Virus record (IMG/VR): IMGVR_UViG_3300010883_000150
Span: 1 to 36,433 of that record
DNA: 36,433 nt
From: a virus
Strand: one strand, 5' to 3'
How positions within the stretch are numbered: position 1 is the stretch's first letter; every line of letters begins with the position of its first letter. This document shows, one piece after another, positions 1 to 8,900 of this stretch. Under the pieces are notes generated by a model. It saw nothing but the letters and a program-made list of their open reading frames with translations. It made no database searches and was not told the origin of the DNA. Position numbers and translations under genes: made by a program.

Positions 1-2
1 AC

Positions 3-953
3 CGTGGAGAGTCCGAGGCTGACGTGGGCCGCCCTGCCGAGTTGGACGACAACCGGGGCTACTATGTGGTCCAGGAGGTCAAGCCGACCGAGTTGCTTGT
101 GCTCCCCTACGAGGAGTCACCCTTCTCAGGCCCGGACGCCAACACCAACGTGCTGGTAGAGGAAGGCACGGACAGCGAGTTCTCGTGGTATCCAACGATC
201 TCAGCGTCTGATGTGGGCCGAGAGGGCAAGGAGGGCCAGACTGACCTCCGTCCTACTCACTGGTCTGGAACAAACCCAGTAGACCCCGATGGGCTGGGTG
301 TAGACCCAGGGAAGTTCGCTGGTTGCCCGTTGTCCATCGCACCTGTGTCATGGATGGTCATCCGCCCCTCCGGCTTCTTCTCGGAGGAGTCCACGGAGTT
401 GGCTCTGTTCCACAGGGAGCGGATCTTGTCTCTCATGGAGAACTTCGAGGCCGCTATGCGCGGGGACAAGACGGGTTCTTACCGGGTGTTCCGGGAGAAC
501 AGGCATGTCTTTGACCTTGGGCATCCGAACATTGCAGAAGAGGGTCTGGGCGTCCCCTTCAACAGGTTCCTGTTCGATGTCGCAGGGATGACTACGGTCA
601 GCCCCTACCTCAACGATGCCGATTGCCTGTCTATCCTCGATAGAAGGGTACATGGCCAGGACCTGACCTTGGACGAACTGAAGCCTCCATACTCGGATTA
701 CTCCGATCCCTCGATTGCCTACTACACGGACCTTGGAGAGGGCGTTGGCAGGCCACTCCTCGTTGACCGAATCGACGAGGTCCTGAACAACTCAGATCGC
801 TTCCGGGCGCTCCGATTCGCATGGCTGAACTTCAGGGCACATCGCATCAACGGTACATTGGCAAAGGTAGATCGCTGGGACCGGGAGTTGCCCAAGAGGA
901 TTAGAGAGATGGAGCGGTTGCGTCGGATGACCGAGGGGGCAGGTGGGCGATGA
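3..953 (+). CDS. Uncharacterised phage structural protein, 5' end outside the window
   Basis: The reading frame is open from the first complete codon (base 3) and ends at TGA 951-953, so at least 316 residues are visible. A GTG at 24 could start a 309-residue protein. The frame continues upstream of it and the next genes overlap tightly, so I favour a truncated gene. The visible N-terminal part is beta-rich in appearance (YYVVQEVKPTELLVLPYEE). The C-terminal 50 residues are rich in Arg, Lys and Glu and probably helical. I do not recognise a family. Its place directly upstream of baseplate genes in one operon-like run suggests a tail or baseplate component; that is inference from context only. 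Confidence 0.8.
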   Translation, partial: RGESEADVGRPAELDDNRGYYVVQEVKPTELLVLPYEESPFSGPDANTNVLVEEGTDSEFSWYPTISASDVGREGKEGQTDLRPTHWSGTNPVDPDGLGVDPGKFAGCPLSIAPVSWMVIRPSGFFSEESTELALFHRERILSLMENFEAAMRGDKTGSYRVFRENRHVFDLGHPNIAEEGLGVPFNRFLFDVAGMTTVSPYLNDADCLSILDRRVHGQDLTLDELKPPYSDYSDPSIAYYTDLGEGVGRPLLVDRIDEVLNNSDRFRALRFAWLNFRAHRINGTLAKVDRWDRELPKRIREMERLRRMTEGAGGR

Positions 954-1207
954 GTGATGAAAAGAAGCCAACCCGCGAAGACATCAAGCGCCGTATGGAG
1001 GAAGCGGGGTTCACTGCGGACACCTGGGGTCAGACGAACCCCAGCGGGGACAAAGTTGACCTGAGCCATCTCACCCACTTCAAAAACCAAGCGGATCTGT
1101 TGAAGAAGCTCTTGCCTCTTCTTGAGGCCCAGGCGGCACACAACCAATCACAAGTTGATGACCTGAGAGAGAAGGTGGAGCGACTGAAGCACGGGGGAGG
1201 GGTCTAA
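950..1207 (+). CDS. Small charged helical protein of unknown function
   Basis: This 85-residue protein starts in an ATGA overlap with the preceding gene, which suggests translational coupling. It is strongly charged (MSDEKKPTREDIKRRMEEAG at the start). Its second half, from about residue 44 to 80, is a likely amphipathic or coiled-coil helix with regularly spaced Leu residues, ending in a Gly-rich tail. There is no signal peptide or membrane segment. The small size and helical character would suit a chaperone or a bridging subunit for the large neighbours, but no family is recognisable. The stop TAA shares its last base with the next ATG. Confidence 0.8.
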   Translation: MSDEKKPTREDIKRRMEEAGFTADTWGQTNPSGDKVDLSHLTHFKNQADLLKKLLPLLEAQAAHNQSQVDDLREKVERLKHGGGV

Positions 1208-3948
1208 TGAGTGGACCAAGTGGATCAGCACCCGCTGCGGGCTCCTGGGGCGAGCTTTCTCTTGAGATACCGCCGCCTTTCCTTGATCCGATCATTGATG
1301 GCATCAACACGTTCTTAGAGGTATTCGTCACCCTCTTGGACATCGCGATGGTCGTTCTGAACATCGTCAAGGTGTTCATTATGGGATTGGTTGGCCCCAT
1401 CCTGGCCATCATCGACGCTCTTATCGCTCTCATCGAATCCTTGGTGATGGACTTGCGACAGGCAGGGTTCTTTACACGGGGAGACTGGAGTCTACTGGAC
1501 CAGGATTTCAAGCTCTGGTCGAAGGAGATTCGAGGCGGCTACAATAAGTTCGAAGGGCGGGTCTTCGAGTGGTTCACAGACACCACAGACCCAGGCCGTC
1601 CTGACATCTCTACGGCGTCCGGGGTATTCGGGGTTTTCCTCTACTTGCAAGTGGATCTGTCTCAGATCGAGGCCCTAATCAAGGCCATCATGAGTATCTG
1701 CAAGTTCTTCAAGGCCATCACCAGCACGAACCCCATCCCAATCCCCTCAGGTCTCAAGTCGGAATACTGGGTCTCTTGGGGAGAACTGTTTGACTTTGCT
1801 GTGCCTGCGGAGAAGCTCCCTGACTTTGTTGGTCAGGATATTGAGCGGGTCAGCCTCACTTGGGATTACGCCAGTGTCTCTTCCATCACCATCCCTTTCT
1901 CTCTGGGTGACCCGAAAGGGTGCCTGGTGGAAGTCTCCACGGTGCCAGAACTGTTGGTGGGGTGGAGCGAACGACCTGCTGGAGCGACCCCGCGCTCAGC
2001 ATCAGACGGCGACCCTGATGAAGTGAAACTCAGGAAGAGTTTTTACTCGGCACCTCCTTCTCATGGAGGTGGTGTTCTCAAGCTATATGGTGGGGTGGAG
2101 CGGCTCATGGGAGGCCCTTGCGATCAAGTTCTCGGGAGCCCAACTCGTCATGCTTGGGTGGTGACTAACCCTCGGGATACCAATGTCATCTCTGTAAAGG
2201 AGTGGAAGACGGCAAACCCTCAGGGGCTTCAGAGGACCTTCTACGCGGACAAGGGGCTCTTTGATAACAACATCGAGTTGTCGAAGGACCACATGCCCTA
2301 TGCACTGAAGTCTGTTGACCGTGAAGGTAAGCCCACCTTTGAGGACGAGCCCGCATCGACAGTCTTCGTTCGGGTAACGGGACTCTCTAAGGACGGTTAT
2401 GAACATATCAAAGACCTGATTCCAGGTGGGGGAATAGGCTCACAGCCAACAGCCAGTACAGATGATGGTGAGGGTATCCGGTGGGACCTTCCTGCAACTG
2501 GAGCGTATCCGTGTAGTCCTAAACGTGGCGGTGTCGTTGACCTTTCAGTTCTTGGGACTCCTTCAGAACCTCTGATAATGCCGCTGCCTTCAGAGACCTT
2601 CATGAAGTTTCAGGAGATGGTGATGGCGGCGGTGTGTATTGCTTTGGCTACACGACCGGATTTGGATGGGAATATGGGGACGGGGGATACGACGCTCGCC
2701 CCTGTATCGGAATCGCTTTTCAACATGCTCTCCACAGGAGGTTGGGAAGCGTCCGGGAAGTTCTTCAAGTCAGGTTCCTGCGTAGGGAGAGCCTTCCGTC
2801 GGAAGTGTCGGTACATTGCCAAGGACATCTTGGAGGAGTGGAGCAAGAAGGCCGGAGGTGTTTCAGATGGCGTCTATGACGCTCTGGTTGAAGCACATTA
2901 CGATGTCCTCTGTGGGAACGACTCAGGTCGAGACAAGTTTGGTCTCGCTCTCATCAGCGACCTTGTTGCCTCGGAGGCCACGGGCGGGGCTGACGTAGCG
3001 ACGGGTGTTGCCACAGCAGATACCGAGGAGAGCGAAGTCGCCGCATTGGAGATTACTGGGACCGGGGCTCAGTATCTGGGTCTCCCGGCAAGGAACTATA
3101 AGAACACATCTATCCTGGAACTCTTCAAAGACGAAGGCAAGATGTTCCGGGTTGAGAAGTCGCTCGCGTCAAAGGGTGGGGTGTGGTTTGCAGGTGGCAG
3201 CACACAGGACGCCGTCCATACCAATCTCCAAAAAAGTATCGAATCCAATAGGTTGAGTGGGAATCATGTGACAGCCTGCCGAGACAACGCCGGGGACTAT
3301 ACAGCTATCCCTTATGTGATCCTCACTGTGGGTATTGGCGGCGGGCCGGATACATACATGGGCTGCAATACGGCCCTCGACACCATCAAGGACAGAGCGG
3401 CCTTCGAGGCCGCCTTCGTAGAAGGTAAGTTTGCAGCCATTCCTTTCAGGAACATGATTTCCAGTGATGGGTATGCCTCTGCCGCTGCTATCCTCGGTGT
3501 CGCGGCCAAGGCCATCAAAATGAAGAACGGAGAGTGGCACTTCTTCCGGCCCTTCGGGAACATGATGGAGCCTGTGGAAGAGGTATTCAAGATAATCTTG
3601 TTGTTCCTCCGAAACGTCCGGGAAGGTCTCGCCGCAGCCGTAGAGCGTATTATGGCGTTCATTCGGATGATCGAAGCGAGAATCATGGAGATCCAGGGCA
3701 TCATTCGAAAGATTCAAGCCCTCTTGGCGATGCTCAAGGACATCAGCGTAGAGGGTGCCTTCTCCATGCTCTTGGTCAACAGTGCAGGAACTCAGGGTTT
3801 GTTGAGCGACTTCATGACCGCAGAAAACAAGCCTTCAGGTGGTTCAGGTTCCTACGGTATGGGCATGGTCGCTGTGGCTGGCGGATGGCCCCTCATCCTG
3901 GTTGAGTTGATCAGTGCTCTGATTGACGGTGGCGGGGGTGAGGAATGA
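1207..3948 (+). CDS. Large structural protein with hydrophobic helical segments at both ends
   Basis: This 913-residue protein overlaps the previous stop by one base. Residues about 25-87 form a long hydrophobic stretch rich in Ile, Leu, Val and Met, enough for two or more membrane-spanning or buried helices. Residues about 790-860 form a second helical region with hydrophobic and Arg/Glu residues alternating, and the last 30 residues are again hydrophobic with a Gly-rich end. The roughly 700 residues between look soluble and mixed alpha/beta. There is no signal peptide of ordinary form, because the N-terminus lacks a basic n-region. I do not recognise the family. Given the operon context it is probably a virion protein of the tail or baseplate. 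A membrane-interacting role is possible but inferred from hydrophobicity alone. Confidence 0.9.
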   Translation: MSGPSGSAPAAGSWGELSLEIPPPFLDPIIDGINTFLEVFVTLLDIAMVVLNIVKVFIMGLVGPILAIIDALIALIESLVMDLRQAGFFTRGDWSLLDQDFKLWSKEIRGGYNKFEGRVFEWFTDTTDPGRPDISTASGVFGVFLYLQVDLSQIEALIKAIMSICKFFKAITSTNPIPIPSGLKSEYWVSWGELFDFAVPAEKLPDFVGQDIERVSLTWDYASVSSITIPFSLGDPKGCLVEVSTVPELLVGWSERPAGATPRSASDGDPDEVKLRKSFYSAPPSHGGGVLKLYGGVERLMGGPCDQVLGSPTRHAWVVTNPRDTNVISVKEWKTANPQGLQRTFYADKGLFDNNIELSKDHMPYALKSVDREGKPTFEDEPASTVFVRVTGLSKDGYEHIKDLIPGGGIGSQPTASTDDGEGIRWDLPATGAYPCSPKRGGVVDLSVLGTPSEPLIMPLPSETFMKFQEMVMAAVCIALATRPDLDGNMGTGDTTLAPVSESLFNMLSTGGWEASGKFFKSGSCVGRAFRRKCRYIAKDILEEWSKKAGGVSDGVYDALVEAHYDVLCGNDSGRDKFGLALISDLVASEATGGADVATGVATADTEESEVAALEITGTGAQYLGLPARNYKNTSILELFKDEGKMFRVEKSLASKGGVWFAGGSTQDAVHTNLQKSIESNRLSGNHVTACRDNAGDYTAIPYVILTVGIGGGPDTYMGCNTALDTIKDRAAFEAAFVEGKFAAIPFRNMISSDGYASAAAILGVAAKAIKMKNGEWHFFRPFGNMMEPVEEVFKIILLFLRNVREGLAAAVERIMAFIRMIEARIMEIQGIIRKIQALLAMLKDISVEGAFSMLLVNSAGTQGLLSDFMTAENKPSGGSGSYGMGMVAVAGGWPLILVELISALIDGGGGEE

Positions 3949-4823
3949 GCTTCAACTGGCTCGGGGTATTTAGGGTTGGTTCCTACACCGTTTTTCGACG
4001 TTTCATTATGAACGAGTTGAGATCGGCAGAGACCCGTATCCAAACTATCGAGGCTGAGCTTGACCGGATTGGGGAGATCAGCCTCATGTGGGGCGGGAGT
4101 TCAACCACTGCTGCTGGTGACACCTTCCCAGGAGAGCAGCGCATCGGGTTCTCGTGCAGTCCGGGAACGGCTATCTCTAATCTCGTACAAGCCTACATCG
4201 CTCAGGGGGGTAACCCCTTCGACATCTCGATGTTTCTGTGGCCTGGGAGCGACTGGGACGACGATGGTGATGGCAAGCTCATCATGTCCTCTTCGCAGCC
4301 GTATGGCGGGTTATGTTACCCGCTATCTCGTACTGAAACGGATTATCGAGACGCGGGGTTCGGCGACATCGACTCAGGGGGTGCGCTCAACCTCAAGAAG
4401 AACCCCAAGACCAGGTTGGAGAGGGGGGAGACCATCAACTGGGAGGAGTCTGAGAGGACGGCCAGTCAGATTCGATGGGCTCGGGGTTGGGCTAACCAGG
4501 CCATTCGAGACAAAAGGAACAACTTGGAGTGGCGTATCGTCAAGCTCATGGACCTGAGGGAGCAACTCGTTCAGGAGATCCAGATGATTAGTGTTGCCGC
4601 AGCGGGCTTCGTTTCAGGGTTCGATGTCCAAGACCATCACCCAACACAGTTTACCGTGGCCTCCGTGATCAATCTGTTTGATGGGATTTTCTACGCCCGA
4701 GACGAGACCGGGTGGGTCGAAGGGTGGCCTGACCAGCCCCAGGTGAAGTCGGAGACCTTGGCTGCTGGGGTGTATGATTGGCTCATGCACGACTTCGTGC
4801 ATGAGAAGTGGACTGCTCTTTAG
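3945..4823 (+). CDS. Uncharacterised tail/baseplate-associated protein with an EF-hand-like loop
   Basis: This 292-residue protein starts in an ATGA overlap with the 913-residue gene. Residues about 23-45 and 165-215 look like long charged helices, with an Ala-rich hydrophobic patch following the second. Between them, D105-x-D107-x-D109-G110-x-L112 matches the first two thirds of an EF-hand calcium loop, but position 12 is Ser and not Glu. The C-terminal quarter is rich in Trp, Tyr and acidic residues. No family is recognisable. It is the last gene before a 61-base gap and the gp25-like gene, so a baseplate-related role is plausible by position only. Confidence 0.88.
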   Translation: MSFNWLGVFRVGSYTVFRRFIMNELRSAETRIQTIEAELDRIGEISLMWGGSSTTAAGDTFPGEQRIGFSCSPGTAISNLVQAYIAQGGNPFDISMFLWPGSDWDDDGDGKLIMSSSQPYGGLCYPLSRTETDYRDAGFGDIDSGGALNLKKNPKTRLERGETINWEESERTASQIRWARGWANQAIRDKRNNLEWRIVKLMDLREQLVQEIQMISVAAAGFVSGFDVQDHHPTQFTVASVINLFDGIFYARDETGWVEGWPDQPQVKSETLAAGVYDWLMHDFVHEKWTAL

Positions 4824-4884
4824 CGTTGGGTTTCCTATACCTTCCAAAAGGAGAGGCTTGCGCCCGGTTCATTGGAGGGTTTAG
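4824..4884 (+). promoter_or_regulatory. Leader of the gp25-like gene with a possible 8-codon leader ORF
   Basis: This 61-base gap holds two Shine-Dalgarno-like sites. AAGGAG at 4848-4853 precedes a TTG at 4858 that opens an 8-codon frame (M-R-P-V-H-W-R-V) ending in TAG at 4882-4884, directly touching the TTG start of the next gene. GGAGGG at 4874-4879 lies five bases before that TTG. A CTATA sequence at 4835-4839 could be part of a promoter. The mini-frame may be chance; its abutting stop and strong upstream SD are the reasons to record it. Confidence 0.35.
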
Positions 4885-5976
4885 TTGTCCAAAGACTTTC
4901 AGATTGCGTTTCCCTGTACCCATCAGACGATCCTGGAACCTGTCCAGATCGGAGAGGACAAGGTTACGCTAAGGATCTCTGTTGGAGCCATCGTCGTAAC
5001 AGACGTGGCTTTGAACGGCATGTCTGTGCCGTCGGAGGGGTTGCTCTCTCCCGCTCTCTTGACCTCTGGGTCTCCTGCCCCTTACCGAATCTACGCCGAT
5101 GCGACGGATCTCAAGATTACGGTGACTGGGGACATGGAGTACGACTTCGTTCTTCCTGTGGGGATGAACACAACAGCAGAAGTGAAGACTCTCCTGGAGA
5201 AGGGCACCGACCGGATAGCGGTTTCGGTTGAGAATGGCGTCTTGGTCTTGAGGGACAGTTTCAACCTCGGCCCCGGTAGCCGCATCCAAGTAAGTGGCGG
5301 CGCTGCTGCGGGTCTTGGATTCGTTCAACAGAGGGCTGCTTCGGGCCGTGAAATATGCCCTCCCTGGGAGCTGAGTGTTCCTGACAGTCATGGAAATGCG
5401 TTCCCCAGGTTCCTGTACCCCCCTCGGCACGACAAGGCTGCCCGGTGGAGGGTTTCCTACGACATGCACCCAGATCAGTGCCGTCGATGTATGGGGAGTC
5501 GGGTGGAGAATGACATGAGGTTCAGATCCAATGGCGATCCTGGGATGGTGGAGAATGAAAACCACCTTTATCAGACTGTGATGAAGGCGCTTCTGACTGA
5601 ACGGGGAAGCAATGCCTACCATCAGTGGTATGGGACAAACATCATGGCGATGGTGGGAAAGAAGCAATCTTCTGGGGTAGCCGGGGCGGTGAAAGCCGAG
5701 GTCCAGAAGACCTTGGACGAGATCATGTCGGTACAAGGTGCGCTATCAAAATCCCAGGGTTTGACACTGAAGGAACGTATTGCCTCTATCGACCAAGTCC
5801 AGTGCGTCGCCCACCCCAACGACCCAACGACTCTGTTGGTTCATGTTGTTGTTCGTAATGCTTCGGGGCAACGGGTCAAGATTGGGATCGTTTACACAGC
5901 TCCAGGAGCCGCTGGGATTCTTACTCGTGACGGTAAGGTGATCGGACGGCTCGGGACGAGCACGTCGATTGGATGA
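4885..5976 (+). CDS. gp25-like baseplate wedge protein with an N-terminal extension and a CxxC motif
   Basis: This 363-residue protein starts at TTG, chosen because GGAGGG lies five bases upstream and no in-frame ATG fits. The C-terminal part, about residues 225-350, fits the GPW/gp25 baseplate wedge family: L-Y-Q-T-V-M-K-A-L-L-T-E-R-G, then a W-Y-G, a helical middle and a closing beta-strand segment. In T4 this family joins gp6 and gp53 in the wedge. Just before it, C199-R-R-C202 followed by V-E-N-D-M-R-F looks like half of a zinc site, seen in my recollection in some large-phage relatives. Residues about 67-150 form a separate beta-rich domain resembling phage and flagellin-type insert domains. 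Ordinary gp25 proteins are roughly 130 residues, so this is an enlarged version. The next gene being J-like strongly supports the call. Confidence 0.82.
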   Translation: MSKDFQIAFPCTHQTILEPVQIGEDKVTLRISVGAIVVTDVALNGMSVPSEGLLSPALLTSGSPAPYRIYADATDLKITVTGDMEYDFVLPVGMNTTAEVKTLLEKGTDRIAVSVENGVLVLRDSFNLGPGSRIQVSGGAAAGLGFVQQRAASGREICPPWELSVPDSHGNAFPRFLYPPRHDKAARWRVSYDMHPDQCRRCMGSRVENDMRFRSNGDPGMVENENHLYQTVMKALLTERGSNAYHQWYGTNIMAMVGKKQSSGVAGAVKAEVQKTLDEIMSVQGALSKSQGLTLKERIASIDQVQCVAHPNDPTTLLVHVVVRNASGQRVKIGIVYTAPGAAGILTRDGKVIGRLGTSTSIG

Positions 5977-5986
5977 GGAGATTTAG
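5977..5986 (+). promoter_or_regulatory. Ribosome binding site of the baseplate J-like gene
   Basis: GGAG at 5977-5980 follows directly on the stop of the gp25-like gene and sits six bases before the ATG at 5987. This fixes the start and suggests coupled translation of the two wedge proteins. Confidence 0.7.
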
Positions 5987-8900
5987 ATGAGTTTCGCTCC
6001 CGAGTTCCTGTTGCCCGATGGCTCGTACTCCAGCAACGCTTACCTTTCCACAACGGTGGATTCGAGGTTCATTTACGGGCGTCTGTCCAGTTCCCAGACG
6101 GTGAACGTGGAGGTGTCTATTCGAGGGACAGCTTTCACGTCAGACCCGGATCTTGTCCTCTTCACCGAGGGGGGTTTTCAGATCCCCAATCCAGAAGCCT
6201 ATCCTGATGGGCTTGCTCTCCTTTCGGGGGCGAATGCGGTCAAAGTTCGAGCCGTGGGGTTCGGATCTGCTTACGAAGATGCCACTTTGGTGTTGTCTCT
6301 GGTGGATGAGACAACAGTGACCTTTGCGACTAACCCCCCTACGAATGTTCGGGTGGAGAGCCTCAAGGACCATGTCGAAGTGACTGTGGACGGGGTTGTT
6401 GGGAAGGCCAGTTCGGTGGGCTACCACTTCTATGCTTCCGCTTCTGCCGGGGGTGGCCAGTACGGCTACACAAAGGTCTCGAATGTCCCGGTTACCGTGC
6501 CTCAGGTGTACAGGACAGCGACCCCCTTTGCGGAAATGAGTGTTGATGTTCCTAAGCAGGTGGACGTGAACGGGTTCCCGTTGTCTGACCCTATGTATGC
6601 TCAGTTCACCATGACTCAGAGGGGTTTGACTGAGAAGGTTTTCTCTACTGACATCAACGAAGTCACCGAGATTCCTACCACCGTTAGTCAACTCCAGGTG
6701 GACATGGTTATCTCGTCGTATCGGGAATCCGAGTCTTTCCGTTTTACGCATTACCGAGATGGGTCCGGGCCTAACAACAAGTACGTCTCCAGCCTCGCTT
6801 CACAACCCATTGACCAACCCCTCTATTATGTTGTCACGGCTGTCTATTACGATGAAAGCAGTCGCACAGAGGTTGAGTCCAGCTTCTCTCCTGAAGTCGC
6901 AGCCACTCCGATTACGCTAACGACGGTCACTGCCAACCTACCCACCCCTTCTCGATCTGAGTTGACTAAGAAAGCTGCGCTTGCGGTTCATCGCACCCAT
7001 CCCGAGGTCGCCATTCAGCCGGGAAGCGTGATTCGTGACTTGGTGATAGACCCCTTCGTTACGGAAACCATGAGGATGCGGGTCATCCTGGATTTCCTGC
7101 ATCGGGCAAGTTCCTTCTCTACCCTCCTTGTCATTGACGATCCTTACGGAACGGGCCAGAGCATTGATGCCACCCAGAGCGCCTTCAAACAGCGGCTGGC
7201 TGCTTCTTTGTTCCTCTCTAAGTCTACGGACGTTCAGTCTTACATTGACGGGACCTTCGACAAGCTGGCCTCTAATGTGGGCCTGCGTCGCCTCAGCGGT
7301 ACGGCAGCCAGGGGGGAGGTGACCTTCTATACAAAGGAGGCTCCCTCAAACTCCATCAATATCCCCTTAGGCACACCTGTCATTGGTGGTGGGGGGACGT
7401 ACAGGACAACCGCAGCGGTTTCGATCCCGCTGTCCAGCCTCGCTTCCTACTACAACCCGAGTTCCAGGGAATACTCTGTGCGGGCTGGTGTCAGGTCCGT
7501 CGCGGTTGGATCTGATGGGAATGTTGGCGCGAAGCAACTGACATCGACGACCATCACTGGGATGTCGGTGAAAAATGAGTCGGCGTGTTTCGGAGGTACA
7601 GACCAAGAATCGAATCTGACCCTCTCGGTTCGAGCGCAAGCTCGTCTTAGTAGTGTCGATACAGGGACGGAGCGTGGTTACTTGCAGGCAGCAGCCAACC
7701 TTCCTGGAGTGGAACAGGTAAAGGTTGTCTCGGCGGGGGACTCCCTCATGCAGAGAGACTACGACGAAGACTACAACAAGCATATTGGGGGAAAGGTTGA
7801 TGTCTGGATTCGAGGGGAGCAGACGAGCAGAGTCACTGACAGCTTCGCTTTCACCTTCGAGACAGCTCGGGACATCCAGTTCGAACTGACAGCACACCCT
7901 GACGCTTATGAGTTCAGGGCATCGGATCTGGGCCTTTCGACTGAGAACCCTATCCTGGAGATGTTGGACTATGAGAACCCGAGACTTGGGTTCCAGAACG
8001 CCTCAACAGGCGAGTATTTCGACCTTACTGATGTGGAGATCACATCGTACAACACGATTCGTCTTTCAATAGATGTAGACCAACCATCTGTTGACTATGG
8101 TGACGTTGTTCTGGGCGATTATCGCTACCGAACGGGCTCGAACTTCATCTTGCCTACACAGCCCGTCCGGGAGCTGACCTCCCTCTTGGGGGTCTCTTCA
8201 GGAGTCATTTCAGACTCGGTCTACACACTGATGAGGCCGAACTCGCCTATGACAACAGGTCGGTCTGCTCAAGCAGGTGCCTACTTGAAGGTGGAGGTTC
8301 CCGTAGACACTACGGACCTTGTTGTCCCTTCCGGCGCACTGTTTGAAGTCACCGACGAGGAACATCTCCTTACCGGGACCTACGTTGAGTACCTTGGGAG
8401 CCTGGGTGCCTTGCCCTTGACTATTAGGGTCACTTCTCCCGATGGCCTTACCGAATATAGGGGGCCTTACGACCCCTCTGGCGTGTTCGATTACACCATC
8501 ATTGATGGGTCTCAGATAGACCCAGTCGGGATCCAAAGGGTCTCGGGAGGGGACCTCGTAGATGGAGCCTCTGTGCTGGTTAGTTACCGCCACGACGAGA
8601 ACTTCACGGTGACCTACGAATCAAACCTCATGGTGTCTTCTGCCCAAGAGGAGATGGATAACCTCAAGCACCTCACAGCCGATGTGTTGTGCAAGGAGAC
8701 CACGGAGGTCCTCGTAAACATCTCTGCCACGGTGATTACAACCAACGGGGGCCGTGCGTCTATCGCTGACTCGGCTATTAGGACATCTCTCAACAGCCTC
8801 TTTCTGAGCTTGGGTCTGGGTGACCCTGTTAGGCAGTCCGATGTTATCGAAGCTCTCGACCGTTCTGAGGGGGTGTCCTACGTCGTTATGCCCTTGGTAA

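Noticed and set aside
4969-5736. A 255-codon minus-strand frame opposite the gp25-like gene
   Set aside because: The plus-strand gene carries the gp25 family pattern; the opposite frame is His/Arg-rich shadow sequence.
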